Shown here: positions 1 to 6,660 of the stretch, in pieces | How the letters are laid out: each line of letters begins with the position of its first letter | Position numbering within the stretch: the stretch's first letter is position 1 | Assembly: GCA_964387775.1 (NCBI GenBank) | Contig: CAYLZO010000197.1 | Location: 1-10,453, forward strand | Source: CAYLZO01 sp964387775 | GTDB lineage: Bacteria; Chloroflexota; Anaerolineae; JAAYZQ01 | DNA length: 10,453 bases | Direction of reading: 5' to 3' | The notes under the pieces: model-generated | The model's database searches: none | What the model was told of the DNA's origin: nothing | The model's input: the letters and a program-made list of their open reading frames with translations, nothing else | Made by a program: the position numbers and the translations under genes

Positions 1-2
1 AG

Positions 3-373
3 TGTGGAACAGGAAAGCTCCCTAAATGGTGTGCGCCTTTTTCTGTTTGGCCCACCGACCCGGTACCCTGCCATCCCTGCACCGGCGTGGGCGTCGAGGA
101 CAACCTGCTCTCCTGGAGCGGCGGCGACCCCGATGCCGGGGATACCGTGACCTACGACGTTTTTTTGGAGCCAGCGATCCACCGCCCCTGGTGCAGGGCA
201 ACTGGCCTGCCACCGAGTTGACCGTCACCCTGGCTGCCAGCACCCACTACTACTGGCAGATCGTGGCCCGCGACGAGCACGGCGCCGAGACGGCGGGGCC
301 GCTCTGGGAATTTAGCACCGGCGGCGGCGACGTGCACCGCGTCTACCTGCCCTCTGTCGCGCGGAATCCTTGA
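3..373 (+). CDS. 3' fragment of a secreted fibronectin-III-like protein, frameshifted
   Basis: This is the end of a larger secreted or surface protein, with its start outside the window. Frame 3 is open from base 3 and reads an FnIII-like strand (NLLSWSGGDPDAGDTVTYDV, encoded at about 102-161). It then leaves frame at the T run 160-166 and stops at about 219. The continuation is in frame 2 (FGASDPPPLVQGN, then HYYWQIVARDEHGAETAGPLWEF) and ends at 373. One extra T in the run would join the halves as TYDVFFGASDPPPLV, which fits the usual FnIII-like pattern. The gene is therefore either a sequencing-error victim or a real frameshift. The protein ends RVYLPSVARNP, nearly the same tail as the next gene. 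An ATG at 26 opens the second frame, but what it encodes before base 160 is not protein-like. The first 50 or so bases are less GC-rich and match nothing I recognise. The domain assignment is fairly sure; the overall function is unknown. Confidence 0.6.
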
Positions 374-412
374 GCGGCACGCATCCGTGACGTCAAACGT
401 AATCTGGGAAAT

Positions 413-442
413 GTGGCAAAGACGGCCCCTTTGTGGTACAAT
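413..442 (+). promoter_or_regulatory. Probable sigma-70-type promoter with extended -10
   Basis: There is a TACAAT box at 437-442 preceded by TG at 434-435, giving the extended -10 form TGGTACAAT. A weak -35 (GTGGCA, 413-418) lies 18 bp upstream. The predicted transcript starts near 449, about 50 bases before the ATG at 502. It would serve the beta-helix gene and the coupled WD40 gene. Confidence 0.5.
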
Positions 443-482
443 GGAACCACAGGCGATCCTATGAGTTAACAAAGTGTAGCCC

Positions 483-501
483 GAGGAGGAGGAGGAGGAG
501 G
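483..501 (+). promoter_or_regulatory. (GAG)6 Shine-Dalgarno repeat directly before the start codon
   Basis: Six GAG triplets plus a G run straight into the ATG at 502. Any register offers GGAGG to the 16S rRNA tail, so this is an unusually long ribosome-binding site. It supports the start at 502 rather than the upstream in-frame GTG at 433, which lies in the promoter. Read as protein the repeat would give a meaningless poly-Arg stretch. Confidence 0.65.
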
Positions 502-1950
502 ATGAGACAACGACGTTATCTTTCATTAGGGATGCTGGTGGTCTTGCTGACCGGCCTGCTCTGGATCGGGGCAACGCCGGTCCGAGGGACGGCATTTGTC
601 GTGGATTCCATCTTTGACGACGCCGACGCCCACGACGCCAACCCGGGCGATTGCGTCTGCGGCGACACCTATGGCCTGTGTACCCTGCGGGCGGCCGTCG
701 AGGAGGCCAACGCTTGCCCGGGCGCAGACACCATCACCTTCTTCCAGACAGATATGATTATCTATATAGACAGCAGCTTGTCTTCGCTCGCGCTGTACGA
801 AGCGACGACCATCGACGCCAGCAGCGTGTGGAACAGCGTGGACAATGCGCCCGGCGTCACGATCAACGGCGGAGGCGCCAGTTTTGCGGGCCTCTACCTG
901 GGAGCCAACTCCTGCCAGATCTATGGTCTCTACATCACTAATTTTGACTCTTCGGGTATCTACGTGGTTTCGGCATCCAACTGGATCGGGGGGCCCGGGC
1001 CTGGGCAGCGCAATGTACTCTCGGGCAACGACATGGGCATCAACCTCTCCGGCAGCTCGACACAGAACAACACCGTGTACAACAACTACATTGGATTGAC
1101 GCCGGCGGGCGATACCAAGAATCCCAACGGCACCGGTGTGTTGATTGCGAATGGCGCGGCGGATAACTTTATCGGCGGCACCCTGACCGGCCAGGCCAAC
1201 TATATCTCGGGCAATACCTACAACGGCATCACCATCGAAGGGACAGGCACCGACAACAACCGGGTGCAGGGCAACGTCATCGGCCTGGCGACCGACATGT
1301 CCACGAATCTCGGCAACGGAGCGTATGGCATCCGCATTCAGAAGGGAGCGGCCAACACGGTCGTCGGCGGGGGCAGCGACGCTGGGAATTTCATCGGCTA
1401 CAGCGCGTACAACGGGGTCTCGGCGCTCAACGCTGGCGGTGGGACAGAGGTCTCGTACAATATCATCGGCAGCAATGGCTCGGACGGCATCGAAATCAAC
1501 AACAGCAGCGGCTGTCTCGTCGGCAACAACCTCATCGGCAGCAACGCCCTCCACGGGGTGCGCGTCATCGGCGCTTTGGCGGCGTTCAACCTGATCTGGC
1601 CCAACAGCATCTTTGGCAACGGTGGCAAGGGCATCTACCTCCAAGACGGGGGCAACATGGGCATCGCCCCACCGACCATCACCAGCGCCAGCACCGGCGG
1701 CGCTTCGGGCACCACCTGCGCCTCGTGCCAGGTGGCCCTCTACTCCGACGCCAGCGACGAGGGCCAGGTCTACCACGACATCGTGTGGGCCGATGCCAGC
1801 GGCAACTGGTCCTACGTCGGCGGCCCGCTGACCGGCCCCAACGTCACCGCCACCTCCATCGACGGCACGGGCAACACCTCCGAATTCTCGGCGCCCTTCC
1901 AGATTGCGCTCTGGAAGGTGTTCTTGCCCCTGGTCCAGAGAAATCCATGA
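502..1950 (+). CDS. Secreted CSLREA-domain right-handed beta-helix protein
   Basis: A 482-aa exported protein. Residues 1-31 are a signal peptide (MRQRRY, then a hydrophobic core to about 23, with likely cleavage near VRGTA). Residues 32-80 match the CSLREA N-terminal domain, with the hallmark CTLRAAVEEANA at 60-71. Residues about 118-388 are Asn/Gly-rich repeats of the parallel beta-helix type (NVLSGNDMGI, NYISGNTYNGI, NNLIGSNALHGV), as in pectate-lyase-like and NosD-like folds. A small Ig-like module follows (about 390-466, with a CASC pair at 406-409). The chain ends WKVFLPLVQRNP, closely matching the tail of the preceding gene product. Such folds usually bind or cut polysaccharide, but I see no catalytic signature, so the substrate is unknown and adhesion is equally possible. 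The start at 502 is chosen from the (GAG)6 ribosome site and the signal peptide. Its stop overlaps the next start as ATGA. Confidence 0.88.
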   Translation: MRQRRYLSLGMLVVLLTGLLWIGATPVRGTAFVVDSIFDDADAHDANPGDCVCGDTYGLCTLRAAVEEANACPGADTITFFQTDMIIYIDSSLSSLALYEATTIDASSVWNSVDNAPGVTINGGGASFAGLYLGANSCQIYGLYITNFDSSGIYVVSASNWIGGPGPGQRNVLSGNDMGINLSGSSTQNNTVYNNYIGLTPAGDTKNPNGTGVLIANGAADNFIGGTLTGQANYISGNTYNGITIEGTGTDNNRVQGNVIGLATDMSTNLGNGAYGIRIQKGAANTVVGGGSDAGNFIGYSAYNGVSALNAGGGTEVSYNIIGSNGSDGIEINNSSGCLVGNNLIGSNALHGVRVIGALAAFNLIWPNSIFGNGGKGIYLQDGGNMGIAPPTITSASTGGASGTTCASCQVALYSDASDEGQVYHDIVWADASGNWSYVGGPLTGPNVTATSIDGTGNTSEFSAPFQIALWKVFLPLVQRNP

Positions 1951-2768
1951 CCCTCTCCGGGTCGGCGGACAGGCGAGGCGATCTGGGCGTGACAAAGGTC
2001 GGATTCTCTCGACAGCTTGCGGGCGCGATCCTGCTCCTGGTTGTGTTGGCCGCCAGCGCCTGCGGCCCAACCCCCGAGCCGACGCGACCTGTCGCCACGC
2101 CCGGTGAGACGCTCGCCCTTGCGCCGACGCCGATCCCGCCGACCGCCACCAGTCCGCCGGCCAGCCCCTCGCCCCCGCCCACTGCGACCCTGGTGCCAAC
2201 CCACACGCCCCGGCCGACCGAGGCAACGCCCCAGGCCATCACGCCCGAAAACGCCGCCCAGGTCGCCCTGCTAGAGGTGCTGGGCCAGGGGCCGTTGAGC
2301 GGCATGGCCCTCCTGCCCGGCGGGCAGACCCTGGCCACGGGCAGCGGCTTTGGCACCCTTCGACTGTGGGACGTCGGCACTGGGGCGCTGCTGCGCGAAA
2401 TCGACGTGACTGGATCCAACGCCAGCCGGGCCGCCTTCAGCCCCGGCAGCGACCTCCTGGTCTCGATCAGCAGCGGCTTTGAACCGGACTATGCCGTGCG
2501 GCTGTGGGCTGCAGAGAGCGGGGACCTGCTCCGCACGCTGGAGGGGCACCACAAAGACGTGACAGACCTGGCATTTGGCCCGGGCGGCCGGCTGTTGGCC
2601 ACGTCCGATCAGGATGGTCGCATCCTAGTGTGGGACTTGGCGGCGGGGGAGGCGCTCCGCACGTTGGAGCAGGGTCGCTGGGTGACAAGCATCGCCTTCC
2701 ATGTCGATGGGGCGCAGATGGCGACCGGCGGCTATGACGCGTTGATCCGCGTCTGGGGCGTGCCCTAA
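1947..2768 (+). CDS. WD40-repeat lipoprotein
   Basis: A 273-aa predicted lipoprotein. The hydrophobic signal (AGAILLLVVLAASAC) ends in a lipobox with the lipidated Cys at residue 39. Residues about 40-95 are a Pro/Thr-rich linker, typical of a tether lifting a domain off the membrane. Four WD40-like repeats follow, with strand-c Trp at about 141 (LRLWD), 187 (VRLW), 229 (LVWD) and 270 (IRVW). Four blades are fewer than the usual seven, so the protein may pair with itself or be a reduced family member. The ATG at 1947 overlaps the preceding TGA, which suggests translational coupling. A GTG at 1989 gives a shorter, more canonical signal peptide (MTKVGFSRQL) and is a real alternative start. Its TAA overlaps the stop of the convergent gene by 4 bp. 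A scaffold role on the outer membrane face is inferred; no partner is visible. Confidence 0.85.
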   Translation: MTLSGSADRRGDLGVTKVGFSRQLAGAILLLVVLAASACGPTPEPTRPVATPGETLALAPTPIPPTATSPPASPSPPPTATLVPTHTPRPTEATPQAITPENAAQVALLEVLGQGPLSGMALLPGGQTLATGSGFGTLRLWDVGTGALLREIDVTGSNASRAAFSPGSDLLVSISSGFEPDYAVRLWAAESGDLLRTLEGHHKDVTDLAFGPGGRLLATSDQDGRILVWDLAAGEALRTLEQGRWVTSIAFHVDGAQMATGGYDALIRVWGVP

Positions 2769-5320
2769 TCCTCGTCCTTGTCTTCCGACTCGATCAGGTC
2801 GCGGTAGGCCCTGAACCACTGGGACATGCCGCCCCATCGATCGTCAAAGTCGCGCTGCCGCTCGCGCTCCTGGTAGACCGATACCCGGCGCAGCACCTCG
2901 GCCTGGACGTGGCGCGGATTGCCGACGAACAAAAAGTCGAGGGTGCCCTCGGCGCCGGCCGTCTGCACGATCACGTCGCCGTACCCGAGCAGCGTGGCCA
3001 CCAGGTTGGGGATCTGGAGGTTGACGTTCTGCACGCGGGCCAGGGGCGCCTCCCGCCGCGACTCGGTATAGATGAACCACAGCGGAAAGATGGCCAACTC
3101 GCGCTGCACGTCGATCACCTCGCTGTCGGTGACGATGTAAACGTCGTTGCGCCAGTCCTGGAACTGGTAGTTTACCCACAAAACGGCAAAGACCCACAGA
3201 ATCAGAATCGGCAAGCACAGCAAGTGCTCGGTCCCCAGTGTGGCAAACAGCGCCGGCAAACGCCATCCCAACCGGAGGATGTTGTTTAGCGCCGCCAGGA
3301 GAGAGGCCAGGCTTATCAAAGTGGTAAGCACAACGACCAACAGCGGCAAGCCCACCCGCTGCACCAGATTTAGCCAATGCTTGCGCCAGGTGACCCGATC
3401 CTCCTCCCAGAGCTCAAAGCGCAGCCAGTCCCAGCCCGGGCGTCGTTGGGGGACGTCTGGCTCTGCGGATGATAGTTCTTCGGGTGACATCAGCGCCGAT
3501 TCGGGCAGGGCAGGTTTAAGCCGTTGGGGAAAAAGCCCTTCCTCCAGGTTCTTGCGGATGCTCTCCCGCAACTGAACTTCGCGGCCGCCGCGGGCCTGGC
3601 TCGCCGCTTGCTGGATTAGGTCTTGCACGGCAGCCGGCTCGGGCGTTCGCGTGAAGGACACCTGGCCGCGGATGGCGGCGGTATCGACGCTGAGGGTGCC
3701 ATAGCCAAAGATCCGGCCCAGGACGCCGATGTCGATGTTGACGTTCTGAATCTGGGCCAGCGGCGCCTCGTTGCGATCCTCGCGGGGGAAGGGAAAGGGC
3801 ACCTTTTCCGTATGGGACACCACCTCGTTGGTCACTTCCAGGGTGTCGTTGGCCCAGTTGGCGATGCGCCAGATCGTCCAGGGAATGAGGAGGACCAGCG
3901 CGCTGACCCCGATGGCCAACGCTATCGTCTCCGCCTCCGGCAAATCCTTTAACACCTGGGCTTCCGTTACGGCCAGCAGCAAGAGCCCGATCAACGTCAC
4001 CACCAGGGGCAGCACGCGCTCGACCAATACGATCCAGTGGCGCCGTGTCACGTAGGGCAACTGCAACCGCTCCGCCCGAGAAGGCGGTGCGACTTCTGCT
4101 TCTTCGGCCCGGGGCGCTGTCTCTTTCAGGTCGGCGGGGGTCAAGTTGGCGTCGTCCAGGAAGCGCCGAAGGTCCTTTTTCTGGAGCACGACCCAGGTGC
4201 TATCCTCTGTCACCTCCACCGTCGCCCCCCGGATCTCGTCGACGAGCAGGGCGTGGTCGCCAAAGTGGGGGATCTTGGTCCATCGAGCTTGTACCGAGGA
4301 CGAGTCTTGGCCGGGATGGGCCTTCATGTAGCCCACCGGCCGGGGCTGTCCCTCGCCCACCTGCCGCCGCACGATGGCCTCGCCGTCGGCCAGGATCATC
4401 AGGCTGGTGGCCGGCTCGCCCTGGCGGGACACGATCTCGCCCGGCCGGTGGTAGATCAAGCTGACGTAACCGGCGAGCAGGCGCAGTTTGTCGTCGGGCA
4501 AGTCGGAGAAAAGGTCGATCTGGCCCAGCAGGTCCGTGATGTCGATGTGCTCCAGTTCCTCGGTGAGATCGATGTCCCGGGTCTGGTCCAGTTCCTGCAG
4601 GGTCTGGTTGGGGATGCGGAACAAACGTGTCGGCCGGCGAGTTGTGGCCGTCGCCGGCCGGGGATCGGACCGGGACAGATCGTAGCGGCCAAAGGCGTTC
4701 CCGGTGGCGTGGTAGCGGGGCCAATCGTCCGCCGGGCGCGCCGTAGGCGACAGGGTCTCGACCACCTGGCCCCGGTCGATGACGTACATGCCGTCCGGGG
4801 CATCCCCCGCCCGGTAGACCGTGGCTCCCGCCTCCTTGTCGAGGCGATCCACGCGGTCCGCCAGGAAATAGAGGTCCCAGTCGTCGAATTTCTGAAAGAG
4901 CGGGATGGCCCGCAACCGGGCCGCCACGTCGGTGCGAAAGAACCAACTCTGCCAGCCCGGATAGTCAAAGAGGATCGGTTGCAGGTCGCGCAGGGGGATG
5001 GCCAGCAGCGTGGTGTCCTCCACGGCCTCCGCCGAGATGGGCGAGGGCCGGCCGGTCACCGCCGCGTAGCGGCCCAGGTATTCGCCCGGCCCGGCCCGCC
5101 GGGGGATGTTGGAGCGGCCATCGGGCAGGGTGCCGGCCTCTTCGATCAGGCCCTGTTCCACGTAAAACAGGAGCGTGATCGGGTCGCCTTCGTTGAACAG
5201 GATCTCCCCTTTTTCCAGCTCGATCTCGTCCGCCCGAGGTTGCAGACTCTTGACCTCTGCCTCGGTCAGCTTTTCCATCAATGGGATCTTTTTGAGGCGT
5301 TCCAGACTCACGTCGGCCAC
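2765..5320 (-). CDS. Membrane protein with three cNMP-binding-like domains and two bPH2 modules
   Basis: An 851-aa protein starting at GTG 5320 (AGGTG about 6 bases upstream). Three Crp-like cyclic-nucleotide-binding folds occupy about 8-125, 137-245 and 265-390. The third keeps the best phosphate-binding cassette (FGDHALLVDEIRGATV, 353-368, with R364). In the first two the equivalents (YLGRYAAVTGRPSPI; FGRYDLSRSDPRPAT) are degenerate. A duplicated membrane module follows. The first copy has two helices at about 430-450 and 465-485, then a bacterial PH-like (bPH2) domain at 491-572 with APLAQIQNVNIDI. The second has helices at about 655-680 and 690-717, then bPH2 at 724-815 with APLARVQNVNLQI. 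The acidic tail is SEDKDED. No nuclease, kinase or HTH domain is seen, so the ligand-sensing part may control the membrane part, whose function is unknown. It is the last gene of the leftward cluster, 39 bp after DUF423. Domains are confident; the role is inference. Confidence 0.88.
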   Translation of the reverse strand: MADVSLERLKKIPLMEKLTEAEVKSLQPRADEIELEKGEILFNEGDPITLLFYVEQGLIEEAGTLPDGRSNIPRRAGPGEYLGRYAAVTGRPSPISAEAVEDTTLLAIPLRDLQPILFDYPGWQSWFFRTDVAARLRAIPLFQKFDDWDLYFLADRVDRLDKEAGATVYRAGDAPDGMYVIDRGQVVETLSPTARPADDWPRYHATGNAFGRYDLSRSDPRPATATTRRPTRLFRIPNQTLQELDQTRDIDLTEELEHIDITDLLGQIDLFSDLPDDKLRLLAGYVSLIYHRPGEIVSRQGEPATSLMILADGEAIVRRQVGEGQPRPVGYMKAHPGQDSSSVQARWTKIPHFGDHALLVDEIRGATVEVTEDSTWVVLQKKDLRRFLDDANLTPADLKETAPRAEEAEVAPPSRAERLQLPYVTRRHWIVLVERVLPLVVTLIGLLLLAVTEAQVLKDLPEAETIALAIGVSALVLLIPWTIWRIANWANDTLEVTNEVVSHTEKVPFPFPREDRNEAPLAQIQNVNIDIGVLGRIFGYGTLSVDTAAIRGQVSFTRTPEPAAVQDLIQQAASQARGGREVQLRESIRKNLEEGLFPQRLKPALPESALMSPEELSSAEPDVPQRRPGWDWLRFELWEEDRVTWRKHWLNLVQRVGLPLLVVVLTTLISLASLLAALNNILRLGWRLPALFATLGTEHLLCLPILILWVFAVLWVNYQFQDWRNDVYIVTDSEVIDVQRELAIFPLWFIYTESRREAPLARVQNVNLQIPNLVATLLGYGDVIVQTAGAEGTLDFLFVGNPRHVQAEVLRRVSVYQERERQRDFDDRWGGMSQWFRAYRDLIESEDKDED

Positions 5321-5359
5321 GGCACACCTACTCTGCTTCCTCTCCGACTTCTACTTGGA

Positions 5360-5731
5360 CTATCCCCGCCAGGCGGCGAGCAGCAGGCAGGCCCAGCCCG
5401 CGACAAAGGCCACCCCACCAAAGGGCGTGACCGCCCCCAGCCAGCGCGCTCCGGTGAAGGCCACGAGGTACAGGCTGCCGGAAAAGAGCACGATCCCGGC
5501 GACAAAGAGCCAGCCGGCGGCTACCGGCAGATTCGAGTTCGGCCAATAGCTCACCGCCCAGGCCACGGCCAGCAGCGCCAGGGCGTGGTACATCTGGTAG
5601 CGCGCCCCGGTCTCGAAATTGGCCAGCAGGTCGGCGGCCACTCGATCACGGAGCACGTGTGCGCCAAAAGCTCCCAGGGCCACGCCCAGCCCGCCGGCGA
5701 CGCTGCCCAGGGCGAAAAAGAGTCGATCCAT
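5360..5731 (-). CDS. DUF423 family small membrane protein
   Basis: A 123-aa, very hydrophobic protein of the DUF423 (YgdD/YwdK-like) family. Four membrane helices are visible, at about 4-26, 47-64, 69-91 and 99-121. Family-typical features are the N-terminal GAFGAHVLRDR (20-30), the ETGARYQMYHALALL stretch (40-54), GIVLFSGSLYL (79-89) and the C-terminal TPFGGVAFVAGW (102-113). The length is normal for the family. No biochemical function is established. The start at 5731 is supported by AGGAGTG about 6 bases upstream and by the family's N-terminus. The frame is also open much further upstream, but that part overlaps the methyltransferase gene and the heptad repeat and is not DUF423-like. It lies 52 bp downstream of the methyltransferase gene, probably in the same transcript. 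Confidence 0.9.
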   Translation of the reverse strand: MDRLFFALGSVAGGLGVALGAFGAHVLRDRVAADLLANFETGARYQMYHALALLAVAWAVSYWPNSNLPVAAGWLFVAGIVLFSGSLYLVAFTGARWLGAVTPFGGVAFVAGWACLLLAAWRG

Positions 5732-5750
5732 GCGTTCACTCCTGTCTGAG

Positions 5751-5830
5751 AATCGGGTATCAGGTATCAGGCCCCCTGGCCCGCTACCTGATTTCCTGAT
5801 TCCCGGTACCTGATTCCCCGATACCCGGTT
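5751..5830. repeat. Inverted array of 7-bp units (TATCAGG type)
   Basis: The left arm holds AATCGGG, TATCAGG, TATCAGG (5751-5771). After a 15-base GC-rich gap, the right arm holds inverted units CCTGATT (5787), CCTGATT (5795), CCCGGTA (5802), CCTGATT (5809), CCCGATA (5817) and CCCGGTT (5824), with single extra bases at 5794 and 5816. Both arms give the consensus [TA]A[TC]C[AG]GG, so the locus can fold as a stem-loop. It sits between the methyltransferase and DUF423 genes and overlaps the last codons of the former. The unit differs by one base from that of the array at 9666-9737. Confidence 0.75.
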
Positions 5831-6653
5831 CCATCCTCTGCTGCCGCACCACTTCGTAGACGAGCGCCGCCGCCGCCGCCGAGACGTTGAGGGACGTGGC
5901 CCGGCCGCGCATCGGCAGGCGGACGGTGACGTCGGCCTGGTCGCGGACCGGCTCCGGCAGGCCGTGGCTCTCGTTGCCCAGCAAGAGCACCACCGGCCGG
6001 CGATAGTCGGCGTCGAAATGGACCAACGGTCCGTGGGCCGAGGTGGCGACGATGTGCAGGGGCAGCCCGGCGGCCCGCACCTGGGCGTACCAGGGCGCCA
6101 GCGCTGCCTCGTCTTCCAGGCGGACGACGGGCAGGGCAAAGAGCGAGCCCATCGTCGCCCGCACCGCCTGCGGATCGGTAAGGTCGGCCGACGGCTCGAC
6201 GACGACGACGCCCGAGGCCCCTGCCGCGTCGGCGGTGCGGATGAGCGAGCCCAGGTTGCCCGGGTCGTTGAGCTGGTAGGCGACCAGCACCAGCAGGTCG
6301 GCGGTCAGCGGGATGGCGGCCAGGGGCGGCTCCTTGATGCGCAGCACGGCGGCGATGCCCTGCGGCTGATCCCGGTCGGAGAGGGAGCCAAAGACGTCGT
6401 CGGCCAGGGCCAGGCGCTGCTCGGCCGGCACCCGGCCCACCAGGGCCTGGGCCCGCTCGCTGACCAGCAGGTCGGGGGCGTAGACCAGGGTCTCCAGCGG
6501 CGCACCGCCCTCGAGCGCCTCCTCGACGCTGCGGATGCCCTCCACGAGAAAGACGCCCTCGCGCTGGCGATACTTGCGCATCCGCAGCGAGCGCAGGAAC
6601 TTGACCTTCGGGTTGCGAAAGCTCGTGATCCTCAGCTCCGTGAACTCGGCCAA
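5784..6653 (-). CDS. SpoU/TrmH-family RNA 2'-O-ribose methyltransferase
   Basis: A 289-aa protein predicted to transfer methyl from S-adenosylmethionine to a ribose 2'-OH in rRNA or tRNA. The N-terminal substrate-binding domain (about 8-105) begins with ITSFRNPKVKFLRSL and includes REGVFLVEGIRSVEEAL. The SPOUT knot domain (about 118-270) shows all three motifs: NDPGNLGSLIRTADAAG (129-145), LLLGNESHGLPEPV (223-236) and RLPMRGRATSLNVSAAAA (245-262). The start is TTG 6653, seven bases after the stop of the upstream lipoprotein gene, with a GGGGGAG stretch about 10 bases before it. It fits the family's usual start just ahead of ITSxxNPxVK. Residues 275-289 (PGIGESGTGNQEIR) are encoded by the heptad repeat and are not part of the family. 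The exact nucleotide target cannot be told; TsnR/RlmB-like 23S rRNA methylation is most likely. Confidence 0.92.
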   Translation of the reverse strand: MAEFTELRITSFRNPKVKFLRSLRMRKYRQREGVFLVEGIRSVEEALEGGAPLETLVYAPDLLVSERAQALVGRVPAEQRLALADDVFGSLSDRDQPQGIAAVLRIKEPPLAAIPLTADLLVLVAYQLNDPGNLGSLIRTADAAGASGVVVVEPSADLTDPQAVRATMGSLFALPVVRLEDEAALAPWYAQVRAAGLPLHIVATSAHGPLVHFDADYRRPVVLLLGNESHGLPEPVRDQADVTVRLPMRGRATSLNVSAAAAALVYEVVRQQRMEPGIGESGTGNQEIR

Positions 6654-6660
6654 TCGCGGC

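Noticed and set aside
441..469. Tiny upstream frames (7-codon ATG frame at 441 and ATG-AGT-TAA at 461)
   Set aside because: The first lies at the -10 box and no ribosome site precedes either, so chance is the best explanation.
433..501. GTG at 433 as start of the beta-helix gene
   Set aside because: The codon overlaps the predicted -10 region, lacks a ribosome site, would add a poly-Arg run and would bury the signal peptide.
526..2226. Long open frame on the - strand (566 codons) opposite the beta-helix and WD40 genes
   Set aside because: It reads as low-complexity Ala/Arg/Val/Asp text with no domain. The + strand genes have signal peptides, motifs and ribosome sites. Such mirror frames are common in GC-rich coding DNA.
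2765..5320. Defence effector responding to cyclic nucleotides (CBASS- or Pycsar-like)
   Set aside because: The cNMP and membrane domains made this tempting. However, there is no nucleotidyltransferase or cyclase gene beside it, and its neighbours are housekeeping or envelope genes.
4037..5749. Long open frame on the + strand (570 codons) opposite the cNMP/bPH2 gene
   Set aside because: It spans two real - strand genes and their gap and has no recognisable domain. Its composition follows from the complementary codons.
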